Of a DNA stretch of 64,000 bases, positions 36,702 through 49,442 are shown one piece after another. The notes beneath the pieces were generated by a model, which searched no databases, had not been told where the DNA came from, and saw only the letters and a list, made by a program, of their open reading frames with translations. Source of the DNA: Amoebidium appalachense (lineage: Eukaryota; Ichthyosporea). Position numbers and translations under genes: made by a program. Within the stretch, counting starts at the first letter, position 1. Every line of letters begins with the position of its first letter. The stretch is taken from positions 992,001 to 1,056,000 of the forward strand of contig CAVNZM010000003.1 in NCBI GenBank assembly GCA_963693365.1, given 5' to 3'.

Positions 36702-38951
36702 AAATTGTGATTCGAACTTGAGTACAGATGTCTTGCATGTGTGTGCCGTTTTACCCCGGTGCATGCAGTGCAGCAGATACTTTTGCCCTATAAGCACGGA
36801 TACCTTCTACTGGAGCCTAGCTCGGCTCGACTTCTAACAGGCTCATTAAAGCGCTTTGCAAGTCATACATACACATGCATGAAAAATTATATGCTGTAAA
36901 GCCACACTATTTAGCTGCATGTAAATTGCTCTGTTTCAAACAGTGATACAAAAACGCACCCTGATAGCATGCCCGAGATGCTATAGGTAGTAACAACCTC
37001 TTTCGGAATCAACAATTTGTGACGGTCGCCACATTCTGCACTTCTTGGCAACTGCCCTTTCTATGGATATAGCTGATGAGGAATGTGCCGAGGATAAGAT
37101 TACAGCTAACTAGGTAGTTCATCGGCTCGGGTTGGCCGGCAAAATGAGGGCTAGAAAGTCATGTTAATAGTGCGCATTAAATAGTTTTTAGTTTAGGTTT
37201 GGGAAAATAAAATCCTACTAGCAAATTAATTAAGAAAGGTGGTTCGTTCACTCAGGTCTACAATTACTTAGCCTATGGGATTGCCCGGGATCTTACAAGT
37301 ACAATCTTATCGCCGGACATACAGAATGTCATGATTGGTTGTCACTAATCCCCCAAGATGTGAAGATTCTTCGTTTCGATGAAACAACCTCAAGGAGAAT
37401 TGATTGTACTAATATTTGATGTTCTCTCTAACTATTGCCCGGTATTTCTTATCCAATCAAAATACAAAGTTTTTTCTTGCTCATGATGTTTTCGATCATA
37501 TTTATATCGAATTCTCTGAAGCCTTACTGTTTGCCACACAACTGTAGGAGGACGTCCAGTTGATTGGAAGCGGGCAAATCTATCTGGGGGGCTGTGATGT
37601 CAAACGACTGATGCATGTTGTGTTGATTTGTAGCAGCCTCTCCATGAAAAAGGTGCGATCGAATTAACCTGCACTATAAGTTTGTTATTTATATGTATAA
37701 CATATAGGCTTTTCTTCGCATGTAAATGCAATAATATGCGGTTTGTCATATGCGGGTATGTATTCTTGAGGTTCCGGTGGACCACGGCCCGCCGGACCAA
37801 TCACATCAAAATGCCAACGCCCAGGGCCCCAGATCATACGGCACACGTGATGCCTTGGCCAAGGTAGTATTTTTTGTAAACAAAAAAATTGTATGAAGAT
37901 TTTTCACTGCTATAGAACCCCTGCATTTGTGTGTGAATTTTTGATGATATTATGTAACTAATGATGCAAACGGCATATCGTAAGTATTCGTGCGCGTATA
38001 AATATATAACTTTGGCCAATTCGAATTCCTAAATATATATATTCCCGGGCTTTCGGGTTCAAATGCGCGCTTCTCTTGTGCTTAAAAGACAGAAACAAAC
38101 AAAAAAAAAATGCGACGATAAGTGATTTTGGCCTTAACACACGATATTTTGCCTCTTCGGAAGACTTCGGTGCTCTGTTTTTCTTTTTGTGCGTCACTTG
38201 GTAGCTTCGTAGCCTGCGAGTCAAATTGATGCATGCATCAGCTTACTACCAGTGCGCAGTTCCACCAATGGGATTACCCCTAACCAATTCCTATTGGGTT
38301 TCGTGTCAGCCAATCAATAAAACCCATTGGCGGCAATCTCATTCCTTGGAAGGCACCAATCAAAGTACTTTGTCGTAAACTTTGCACAAAGCCTGGCCTG
38401 AAATGTACACTTGAAGAAAAATGTAGATTTGTAACCGCAGCAACAGCATAGTATGCGAATTCTTCAGGTGCAAGAAAAATTGAATAATTGTCTATAGTTT
38501 ATAAATTTAAAACACTCTAAGTAAGAAATTTTAGAGTTATTTTTGCACCAAGCGCATTCTTGTATGAATTCTATAATCCTTTCTATTGGCTACATATCAT
38601 TGCTTATATTGACCAAAGCTTTTTTCGCTTACACATGCGCATTTTTCGAAGTTGTGAATGGCTTTTCGCGTGAGGAATGACACGAACAAAACCGGCAAAC
38701 ATAAAAAAGAAACGTAAAAACTTTCTGTTTCGTGGGTGTGAAGGGGCGGTGAAAGAGGGAGTAAGGGAACAGAAAAACACGATAGCAAAAAAAAAAGCTG
38801 AAAAGGTATACAAAGAAAAAAAAAAACAACAAAAAGCCGCCCCCACCTCCTCCCTCCACGCACTTTCTTCGTACAAACTCCTTGCTCACTTTATTCTTAC
38901 AAACTTTTTTTTTTGTCCAACCTAATTTGTAACATCGCCATTTCCAGCAAG
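36702..38951. other. AT-richer unique spacer
   Basis: The longest stretch almost free of long homopolymers and microsatellites. No coding exon is supported. Several CCAATCA/TGATTGG heptamers occur (for example near 37330, 37453, 37797, 38311 and 38358). Around 38250-38330 a partial inverted repeat pairs ACCAATGGGATT with AAACCCATTGGC. Confidence 0.6.
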
Positions 38952-39600
38952 ATGATAGGAATTATGGAGGGCTCTGTTCTCTCACCCACAGAGTGTGGCG
39001 CGACTGGCACTGAGCTTCTTGAGGTGGCGGCGGCTAGACCAAAGAGGCAGTTCCTGGGATGTGCAGGTGTGTGCGCCCTTGCCGAAGTGTGCTCGGATGA
39101 TGTCATGTACTTGGCGGTCTTTCGATGTTGCGCCGTGTGGGTTGCTTTTGACCTTTTCCTTTCCAGCCTGACTCTCAAGCACCGGCATGTACATGAATTT
39201 TGCACCGTACCCCACGTTTCTGCGAGTGATCGACAGGTTCGATAATCACTATTTTTCTGATGAAATTGTTAGGCCGAGGAAATAGTTTTTTCTCTGTTAC
39301 GTTTACTCAGGCTGAGAGGAAGGGCTGTTTATTACACGCTATGGGGGAATGGTAGATGCGTGAGAAATTTCATCAGTATGAATTGGTTTGAACGCCGGAG
39401 ACTGGGTGGCCGTAACGTGGATTGAACTCAAGTGCTTTCCGCTGGTTCAATGTTTCGGGGTTGGTTGCGGAAGAGAGAACTTAAGTATAGGGTAATGATT
39501 TTATGTGAATCGTTAACATGTGCGTCTGTATAAGGTGGGGTGGAGTGGGTGTTTTTTATTTTATTATTATTGTTGTTATAATTATTCTTATTATTAATAT

Positions 39601-39650
<50 letters not shown>

Positions 39651-39868
39651 GGGGGGAATGGTATAGAATCAGGGAAAGGAGCAGAGGGAGTTTTCAGTTG
39701 CAAGTTGCAAATATGTGACCATGCGTTGATTATGTGGTTGATGTTGCGACAAAAAGGGCACTAACGACATCCTTTTATGTTTTTTCAGACTGCAAAAAAC
39801 AGGCTGCTGACTATGCAGACGCCACTGAGCATATGCTCAAGGCTGCAGCACTCACCGTGGGAAGAAAA

Positions 39869-39909
<41 letters not shown>

Positions 39910-40277
39910 TGCGTGCACGTGTTTGTGTGTGTGTGTATGTGTGATGTTTTTGTGCTGTCAAGTACTTTTGTGGTGGTGGGGGGGGGGGGGGGGGAGGGGG
40001 GGGGGGAAGGAGGTTGCATAATTGCGCTTGGGTTGTTCCTGAGTAGTTGAATGAGTATATATGCAAAGTGCGTAAGTTGTAGCGGCTATGAGTGCGTGTG
40101 GGTGGTACAGGCAGGGTTAGTTGTTAAATCGGCTAATTATAATGAGATTGTGTATGTGTGCGCTTGCAGACGAAAGTGCGTGCGCGCGCGTGTGTGTGTG
40201 TGTTCATGTCTCTGGCTGTGTGTTTTTATGAGTACATATGCAGATGGTTAAGGGGAGGGAGGGTGGGTGGTGGTGGT

Positions 40278-40312
<35 letters not shown>

Positions 40313-40730
40313 GTCACAAACACACGACAAACATGTCACAACCCCCCCCCTCCGCCCTCCCCCCTCCCGCATTATCTCCCATATTTTCCCTTCTCCCCCC
40401 CCCCCCCCCCCCCCCCCCCCTTTTTTTTTCTTTCTTTTTTTTTTCTTTTGCAGGGGTCAGGCTCTTGATTCGCTCTTCAGATGGCTCTGCCGGCCGGTCA
40501 ACGGTATGTGAAGATGCATCCCCCAAACCCTCCTTCTCAAAACATTAACTAACAAGATAACACGCGGTTTAAGTGTAAATAGTAACTCTTTCAGGGTCTC
40601 TTCTATACATATGAACCACAATGATCGATTTTTTTGTTTTTCCTTGTGGTGGGGGGTTCTTTTATTTTATTTGGTTTGGTTTGCTTATCGTGTTTTGTGT
40701 ATCCAGTTCTGCTTCAAATCATACACTACC

Positions 40731-40761
<31 letters not shown>

Positions 40762-42553
40762 CCCACCCCACCCCCTTCGCTTCCTCCCCTTCTTCACCAC
40801 TCACCCTTACACTGGTGTTCTCGTTGTATTTTCCTGGTCTGGGGTAACCAAATAGTCAGACTAAAAAATCTACCATTGAGAGATCATAGCGTTGTTTCTA
40901 GTAACGATTCTTTCTCAACCCTTGACCATTCATATTCGATAAGTTCTTTCCCCACAAATTGAAGCCTCGGTTTACATTTTCATCATGTATAGTGCCCTTC
41001 ATTTCTTCTTCTTCTTCTTCTTCTTTTTTTGAAGTGTTCTTTATGTTTTTGGCCGTTTCTATGCAGATGCCAAGCGTCTTTCTCGCTCCAACAGTGTCGT
41101 GTCCGACGTCCAACCCGCCGCCATCCTTCGCCAGGTCATCGACTCCCACGCAAACACCGACATTAATCCCTCCATGGACGAAATTTCGCAGATTAGCAAA
41201 GATCAGCAAGCCCCTCTCGCGAGCCCAAAACCTGTTAACCTATCATCTTTGAGCTGTGACGTCACAAACGGGGAGGAGGATGAAATTTCGACGAATGGAA
41301 AAGGGTTTGTGGCACACGCAGCGGAAGCGGAAACAGGCGGAGTGGAGGGGGGGGGAGAAGGAGGCGGAAGGGGGTGGAAGCTTGGAGGGGGGGTATGGTG
41401 TGCACTGTAGGTTCCACTGTGACCCCTGCCGGCTGTATCATGTGGTGGCACACTACTACTATGACAACCCGGCAAGGGCCCAGGAAATTCAGGTGAGGCG
41501 GACTTGAAACCCCCCCCCCCTGATTTTGTGGTTCAATGCTGGTTTTTTTTTTTCTTTTTTGGGGGGGGGGGGGGGTTAAATGTTATCCCTCTGCGTCTCC
41601 TCGATATTTCCTACCCTCTAATGCATGCCCCCCCCCCCCCCCCCCCCCCCTTTCCCCTTTTGGGCTTTTCCTCGATGTTGCGTGCTCTTTGTGTGCCCCC
41701 CCCCCCCCCCCCCCTCCCTTGGCGGGAAAATATCGGTGGTGTGTTGCTGTTGTGAATGTGAGGCCCGGGGGTTTGGCTGCGTTATAATTAGAAAGTTCTC
41801 GTTTCCTCCGTCTCTTGCCGTCATCATATTATCAAAGTGTATTGTTTGAGAGAGGGGGGGGGGGGGGGGGGGAGGGGGGAGGGAGGGGGGGGGCTGAGGG
41901 CATGTCTATACCTATGGACTTATTTCTCAATTGATATCCCCCCCACACACACATCCACGCACCCACCACACACATACACACATACACACAGCTGCACACA
42001 CATACCAACCCCCCCCCCCCCCCCCCCCCCCCCTCCCCCCCCCCTTCCCCCCCTCCCCCGCACGCACACACACACATGCACGCAACCTATCTCACGGGCG
42101 CCTGCACACACACACACGACAGCTTGTGTGCCGGCAGTTGTCCATGAACATCCATTTTCCCGCCATTTTTGCTCTTCTCTTCAACGAATGGGTAAACCCC
42201 CCCCCCCCCCCCCCCTCCCTGCCGCCACGTGCCTAAAACCACCGCCACCACACACGAAAAGAAGAAAAAGAAAGGGAAAAGTGAAACCCTCAACCCCCCA
42301 CCATCACGACCAAAAATATGATCTTTTACTTTTTCCCCTATTTTCACACTTTTTTCACGTGCGTTTCATTTTCGTGTGATCATAGTAAGATTTTAAAAAA
42401 CGGTCGTGTCTACCCTCGTGATTCCCTCGTGATTTGAAACGGCTGTGCCAGGCACTTCACACACACACACACACACACACACTCACTCACAGATGCCCGT
42501 GCATACATAACTGAACCGATCTGATCTAATGTAGTCTGCTATAATACCCCCCC

Positions 42554-42584
<31 letters not shown>

Positions 42585-43089
42585 AAAAAATAGAAATAAA
42601 AAATAAAATAAAATAAGAATAATAAATAAAAACTCCTTCCCCGCCTCCCTCCCGTCACACGACCCCCCCCTCCCCCCTCCCCCCCCCCCCCCTCCCCAAA
42701 AAAAAAAAAAAAAAAAAAAAACACTGCAGCTTTTCACAGACACGGACGGCACTAGTCACGTGACTACCAAGGAGTTCAACGTGTGGCTGAAGGGAGCCAA
42801 TCGCTGCTTCCGCTACGACCTGCAGCACCACTCAAGGCACTTTGCGCACCTGTTTGATTTCACTGCACGCCTGTGCGTGGCGAGAAACGCGGGAGAGCTG
42901 GCGTGGGAGCCTGATGTGGATGAGTGTAGAAGGTGGGTCTGGTCTGTTGGGTTTGCTTTTTATTCCCTTTTGTTTCGTTTGTTTCTTGTTGTTTCAGGGA
43001 TGCTTCAATTAGAGTGTTTTTCCTCATTTATTCCTTTTTTTTTTTTTGCCTCATTCTTTTTTTTTCTCCCTCCTTTTCCGGGTGCGGTG

Positions 43090-43135
<46 letters not shown>

Positions 43136-43178
43136 CGCGCGCTCGCGCGCGTGTTTGCACACACACAGGCAAAAGTGT

Positions 43179-43209
<31 letters not shown>

Positions 43210-43367
43210 GGATGGATGAATGCGTATCTTTCAGGTTTCCAGCGGTTGGGAGTTGTGGATCTAAAAATAGCTCTCTAATGATCCCCTTCCCCCCTCCTCC
43301 CCCCTCCCCTCCTCCCATTCGCTCCTGCTCACTAAGCACCAAGCATACATACGCACACACACACACA

Positions 43368-43442
<75 letters not shown>

Positions 43443-44529
43443 ACACACAGGCCCAACCACCCGTCTGTTCTTACTGCCCCTATGGTTGAAGACCTCATTC
43501 ACCTCATAGCTACCCTCTATCTCTACTACTACGACCCCAGACTGCTAAAGGTATTGCCCCCCCCCCCCCCCCACCCCCCCGAAGAAACATACATATAACA
43601 GTACGAATTACTAAATGAATATCATCTTTAGATATATTTGTTACTGTGTACACATTACACAACACAAGATAGTAACTAGAAGAAAGTAGACGGAAAGGGA
43701 AGCGCTTTAAGAAATTCAGATGTCAATAGTACGAAATCCTCCATTACTATCATTCTTAAACAATAACTGCCTCTCTATAACCAATACGAAAGATAGGAAT
43801 GCGCCAAGAAAGAACCAGAAGGAAAGAAAAGAACATTGAGGTTGGGTGCGCCGGGACTGTGTGCTGGATTTTCCTTTTTTTTTCACGTTTATTTTATTTT
43901 ATTTTATTTAGGAGATATCACATAAATGAACATCAAACTAAAATTTTATTTTCCCACAGCACTTCTCATCCGTTCTGGCGTGCAGTCAGCGGTGCTTTGA
44001 GGACCAATCAGAGGCCTTGCCTGTGGCAGCCAATCAAAACGAAGAGATTTATGACCTGTTTGTGTGCGAGTGCATTAAGGTATGGAACCCTGCCCCGCCC
44101 TGTTCCATACAGCTAGCACACACTCATACACACACCCCCTCCCCCCCCCCCCCCCCCCCCCCCCGGCCGCCGCCCGCCCAGCCGCCCACGCACCTTTCCT
44201 TCCCTCCTTTCCTTTGTATTTTCCGGTCCTACCAAAAAAAAAAAAGATATAGAGGAGAGTGAAAATGATCAAAATGAAGAAAGACCTAAATCTGTCCTCT
44301 GTGGCATCGACACTTACTTCCCGCCGCATCTCGGGTAGTGTTAATACAGCTAGCAAACCCCCCCCTCCCCCCCCCCCCCCCCTCCCCCCCCCTTCCCCCT
44401 TTCCCCCTCCCCTCCCCTCTCCTCCGCCCGCCGACTCTGTGCTTTTCGCCAACCTGTATTGTACACATCCCTTCTCTCCCTTCCCCCCCCCCCCCCCTCC
44501 CCCCTCCCCCCCCCCCAAAAAAAACAAAT

Positions 44530-44571
<42 letters not shown>

Positions 44572-45033
44572 TCTCACCCCCCCCCCCCCCCCCCCCCCCC
44601 CCTCTCCCCGGCAGCTCCTTCGGACAGTGCATGGTGACGTAACGTTTGACGTTGTGGTCGAGAGGGTGATTCTGTGCCACTTGGCTGACTTGGACCCGGC
44701 CATGCTCAGGTATTGCACCTCCCATAATGTTGAAATTTAAAGATGCGGGATGTGTGCATGTGTGCATGTGTGCATGTGGGCATGTGGGCATGTGTGCATG
44801 TGTGCATGTGTGCATGTGGGCGCGGTTGTGCTGAACGGGGGGAGCTTCAGGAGCGGGTTTGGTAGGGAATGAAAACTTGGTGTTGTTTTTTTGTTTTTTG
44901 TTTTTTTGTTTTTTGTTTTTTTTGGGGGGGGCGGGGGGGTTCATCCAATCATTCTTCTTAGATTTCGAAATGCATCGCGTTTTTTGTTATCAGCCAAATC
45001 AGAATGAAAAATATTATTCCAGGACCGCAAGAG

Positions 45034-45076
<43 letters not shown>

Positions 45077-46174
45077 AAAAAAAAAAATCCATCTGCGGGA
45101 TCTTTCCCCCCCCTGCCCCAACCAACCAATGTCTGCCGGTATCTTGCACCGTTTCATTTCTGATATTTGGTTGTTTGGGGGTTTTTTACAGTCAGCGTAC
45201 GTGCGCCCGTCTGCTGGCCGCCCTCCACAAGTTCAGTTCCCTGCGGCAGACAAACAGAGAGGTCAGGGCAGCAGCACAGATGGCCCTGGACCGCGTATTT
45301 CCCGTATGGACCCCCCCTCACCTCCCCCCTCTCCCCAAATAGTAATACTAATAATAACAATAAGAATAATTATAATAACAAAAATATCAAAGATGATGAT
45401 AGTTATACTAAAATATGTCCGTTTCTCCTTCTAGTGACCCTACCTCCTCTTTAAAAAATGCACACACGAATACGTCGGCGAAGGCACGTGCACATCTTCG
45501 CTTTAATGTTGTTTTGAGTAAGGAATAGGCTGGAGGGTAGGCAAAACGAATTGTCTGCTTGTGATTGTAAACCATGCTCTTTTATTTAACGCAAATTGCC
45601 TATGTGTACGTTGTGTTGGAAAACTATCCAATTAGCAGATTCTGAACACCTGCCTTGTCTATGTGCTATTGGTGAGGTTACCTAATTAGGCAAATTCCAA
45701 TGTCTGCTGTATTATTCTGCTACTAAACGTTTACACATCCTTGTATCGACACTGCGCTGCAAAGTAGGGAGCTACCTAATAAGGAAACACAGATGTCTGC
45801 TTTATGATTGGTGCTGCTAAGCAGTTACATGTTGCTCCTATCAGTGTCCTAATACTTGCCTAATAGGCAATGTTTGGCATGATAAATTTTTCAATGTCTG
45901 CATTATCATTGTACCACCAGGGAATTACCTAATAAGGCTATTCCCTGGAGGCAGGAGGGCCGGCTTACCCGTGGCATCATTAAGTTTGGCCTCAGGGCAT
46001 GCCTCTACCCAAGATCTTTCCCTGTGGAGGCAATCAAGTGGAGCAGGTATGTGTGGAATGTGTGGAATGCATGATATGCTGCTCTTGATTGGGGGAAACT
46101 GTGGGTCGTGATCGCACCATTTGCATATCATGTTTCTATCTCTCGTTTTGTCTGTTTGTCTGTGCTTTTTTTTT

Positions 46175-46205
<31 letters not shown>

Positions 46206-46734
46206 TAAATAAACATATAATGCCCCCCCCCCCCCCCCCCCCCCCCCAGGCGGAAAACAAAAAGCACGAAGGAAGAAAAAAAGAAAAGATAGAGACCCTT
46301 CACCTTGTTCGTTTAGTTACCTTTTTGGCCTTCCTTCCCACGTACGGTTGTTGTCCGATTCCAAGCACCGCCTTTTTTTGTAACCGCTATGGGGTGGTCA
46401 GAGCAAGAATCGTGTTTTGACGACATGGGAATGTGAGCCACATGGTGAAATCTGCCTCGATTTGATTGGTTCGGCATGTCAGCCATTGAACCCCACCAAT
46501 TAAATCGAGGCAAACTTTGGGCATCCGGCTCACATTCCCATGTCTTCAAAACACGATTCTTGCTCTTACCACCCCATATAGCACTCTATAGAGCATTTTG
46601 CGAGGCCGTGTACCGCAACTTCTATACATGTACTGGCACTCTTTCAGTCCTTTCTAAAAGACCCCCCCCCCCCCTCCCTCCCCCCGTCCCCCCCCCCCCC
46701 CCCCCCCCCCCTCCCTCCCGTCCCCCCCCCCAAC

Positions 46735-46779
<45 letters not shown>

Positions 46780-46846
46780 GACGTTGTGACCTCGGCTGTG
46801 AAGCAAATTGGTGCAACTTCCGGCCCCATCTTCGCCATCACTGGTA

Positions 46847-46882
<36 letters not shown>

Positions 46883-47773
46883 TCCCCGGAAAAAAAAGAA
46901 GAAATAGAGAAACCACCACCTAACACCATCTAATCATCTTTTTTGGGCGTTGATTCTTACGATCCATCCAACCATCCAGTCGCAGAGAAAAAGAGGGAAA
47001 GTGGGAGGAAGGGAAAGAGGTGGGGGAGATGGAGGGAATGTGAGGTGGAGAATGAGAGGGAGCGGGAGAGACAGGAGCAGGGGGGGGGGGGGGGGAAGGG
47101 CACTAATATGATAGGAAGAAATGGAGGGAGCGGAGAAGACACAAAGACGGAACTAATCCCATCCCCCCCCCCCCCCCCCCCCCCCTCCCAATGGCACCTA
47201 AACCCTCCCTCCCCCTTTTGCAAGAGTGCTGCAATCTGTCTGTATACGTTGCAAGAGTGCTGCAATTTGTCTGTAATATGAGTTGTGGAAGCCACCACGT
47301 TACACTATGCCGCTCTATTTTTTCTTTTCTTTTTGTAACCCCTTGGCTGCCGATGTTTCCTTTTAGAAAGCCGATGTTTCATGTTTCCTTTTAGAAAGCC
47401 GATGTTTCGTTTTAGAAGCGGTTCCTCTCTTAACCTGTGGTCAACATATCATGCCACACATATAACCCCTTTAACCCCTTTAATCCCTTTGACCCGTAGG
47501 AAGTGCCGATGGGCCGACTTCCTTTTCGGGCCCTCTTGCCGCCTTCCCCACCGAGCTACCGATTGACATTAACCTATCAACACTCACCCCTGACGTCATT
47601 GGAATGCTCAGGTACGGGGTTTTCTGTCTTGCATTTCGTTTAGCATTTCGTTTCTCCCAAACCTCTAGCACATATCCTCCCCCCCCCCCCCCCCCCCCCC
47701 CCCCTCCCCCCTCCCCTTCCCAGAAGAAAAGGAAGGGGGGAGGGGGGGGTATCCTCCGCACAAAAAAAAACAC

Positions 47774-47821
<48 letters not shown>

Positions 47822-47935
47822 GTTTCAGTCGTCTTTTTTGGGGGGGGGGGGAGGGAGGGGGGGGGGGGGGGGCATGATACACTTTTCAGACATGTGGACG
47901 TGTGCTAACATCCCAACCTCCCCCTCTCCACACAC

Positions 47936-48019
<84 letters not shown>

Positions 48020-48346
48020 CAAGTGGTGCACATGACGTACTTTGGCATCCAGACGGCCCGTCAGACCCTCACATCCCCCAAGAGCGTCGCCGCAAATTCC
48101 CTCAGTCACGTGACCAACATTCTAAAAATAGCACCCACGTGGATACACCGCGCAGAATCTTCTGCGAGAATAACGGAAGGAAAGAAGGTGATGGAAGGTG
48201 ATGAAAAACAGTTGGAGGTGAGAGGGGGGGGAAACGGCGTGAATAGGATGGGGTTGTGGTATGTGTTGGGGGCGGGGGTGGAGAGGGTGAGGGCGCTTGT
48301 GCGGACACCTGATTTGGATGATAGCTGGGCCAATGGGCTCGAGTGA
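38952..48346 (+). CDS. Fifteen-exon gene for a large, probably alpha-helical protein of unknown function
   Basis: Exons: 38952-39060, 39789-39870, 40454-40503, 41067-41492, 42123-42191, 42730-42932, 43451-43550, 43960-44079, 44615-44709, 45192-45303, 45955-46046, 46592-46609, 46779-46843, 47500-47611, 48019-48346. All junction phases agree except for one base inside exon 4, where a G-rich stretch (about 41346-41398) breaks the frame between an acidic Ser-rich segment (RLSRSNSVVSD) and CRFHCDPCRLYHVVAHYYYD. The product is about 660 residues. From exon 4 onward it is rich in Leu/Ala helices, such as LSMNIHFPAIFALLFNEW, MVEDLIHLIATLYLYYYD and TCARLLAALHKFSSLRQ, suggesting a HEAT/armadillo-like solenoid; this is inference. 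The first exon (donor GTGCAG) and the 18-base exon 12 are the weakest calls. The stop is followed by AATAAA near 48425. No family is recognised. Confidence 0.78.
41346..41398 (+). other. Frame break in G-rich part of exon 4
   Basis: The upstream frame (…GFVAHAAEAETGGVEGGG) runs to a stop at 41408-41410. The downstream frame (YGVHCRFHCDPC…) is needed to reach the donor at 41492 in phase with exon 5. The exon is one base too long for an uninterrupted frame, so one extra G (or two missing) in this tract is implied. Confidence 0.65.
43360..43450 (+). repeat. (CA)n microsatellite ending in a splice acceptor
   Basis: The array reads into CCACACACAG and the exon starts at 43451, so the last CAG of the array is the acceptor of exon 7. 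Confidence 0.9.
44750..44821 (+). repeat. GTGTGCAT / GTGGGCAT tandem repeat in an intron
   Basis: About nine units of eight bases alternating GTGTGCAT and GTGGGCAT, directly downstream of exon 9 of the fifteen-exon gene. Confidence 0.85.
45625..45945 (+). repeat. Degenerate tandem repeat in intron 10
   Basis: A motif TACCTAATAAGGCAA, followed by CAATGTCTGC, then TTATNATTGGTGCT, recurs about four times (near 45678, 45771, 45856 and 45923) with 70-95 base spacing and much divergence. The last copy ends about ten bases before the acceptor of exon 11. Confidence 0.65.
46390..46576. mobile_element. 187-bp MITE with long terminal inverted repeats and TA target duplication
   Basis: The left end TGGGGTGGTCAGAGCAAG and the right end are inverted copies. 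About 45 of the outer 48 bases pair (through GACATGGGAATGTGAGCC), then an unpaired patch, then GCCTCGATTTNATTGG pairs again, leaving a small loop near 46466-46490. The element is flanked by TA on both sides (46388-46389 and 46577-46578), the signature of Tc1/mariner-type transposition. It has no coding capacity. It sits in intron 11 of the fifteen-exon gene, ending 15 bases before the 18-base exon 12, so it supplies or abuts that acceptor region. Confidence 0.88.
47348..47418 (+). repeat. Three short tandem copies of GCCGATGTTTC…TTTTAGAAA
   Basis: Units of about 22-30 bases each carry GCCGATGTTTC and TTTTAGAA. They lie in intron 13, downstream of two near-identical 30-base copies of GCAAGAGTGCTGCAATYTGT (47220-47275). 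Confidence 0.8.
47938..48018 (+). repeat. (CA)n microsatellite ending in the last splice acceptor
   Basis: About 38 CA units end in CACACAG, which is the acceptor of the final exon (48019) of the fifteen-exon gene. Confidence 0.95.
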
Positions 48347-49399
48347 TTAAAATTAATATGGATTCGATGATTGGACCTTTCGAGGATGTCTTTTGAGATG
48401 GTCGACGTGGTTCGATTAATTATAAATAAATAAATAAATTAATTAAAAAAAAACGATGTTATGACTTTGCTATTGAAAGTATAGCACGCAAACAATGGTT
48501 ACTTCTCATGTTTTTGGTTATTTATGATCGTTTTAGCCTATGATTGTATAGATTTATAGATTTTTTTATTGTATAGTTTTATTCACCGATGTGTAAATCC
48601 TCTTCTGTGTACATAGCTCATGGTCCTGCACTGATTGGATGGTAAATAACGTGCTGTGTTGAATTTTCACGGTCATGTTTGTTGTTTTTAGGAGCATTTT
48701 TTTGATGTAGCAGTGTCCTTTTATGGGTGATCCTATCAAATAAGATATTGAGGCGATGTGTGTGGCGTGTTAAGCGCTGGTGGTGGTGAAAGCCATGAAA
48801 ACGTGTGATTATATGAATGATTGCCTTTTGCTTGCATCGAATCGATATCTGTGATATCACTTTGTGCAGTGTAAATGTGTATGTATTTCCAAATTTGCAA
48901 ATGAAAATACCGTAAATCTGTGTGTGTGTATATATCCCCGCTTTCACTTCGTGTATATCCTCGGTATACTGTATCATTTTGATACATTCGTGGAAGTTTT
49001 GAGTGGAATACTTGCGTTTTATTCTAAGAAGTTGGATACTGCAAAGTCTGTATGGTGCAGCCTGGGCCCTTTGATCATGATGAAATTGCAAATAAGAATA
49101 CTATATGGTGGATAGTATGAGTCGTATTGTTAGTTCACAGTAAACCCATGTACATGCCCCTTCCCGTGCACGTGTCAGGTCCGCTGCCCCCCCCCCCCCC
49201 CCGCCCCAACCATCACCACCACCACCACCTCCTCCCACCTCCCATGCACGGAAATTCAAACGCACACGGCATACACACAAGCCGCAGCACCCACACATGC
49301 GCGTGGGCACACACACCGTGGCACACACACACACACAGACACACATACAACCCAGAGCCGGAGGGGAAGGGGAAGGGGGATGTGGTAAGAAACGGCTGA

Positions 49400-49442
<43 letters not shown>

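Noticed and set aside
38040-38075. tRNA T-loop-like GGGTTCAAATGC
   Set aside because: No acceptor stem, D-arm or anticodon arm could be folded around it.
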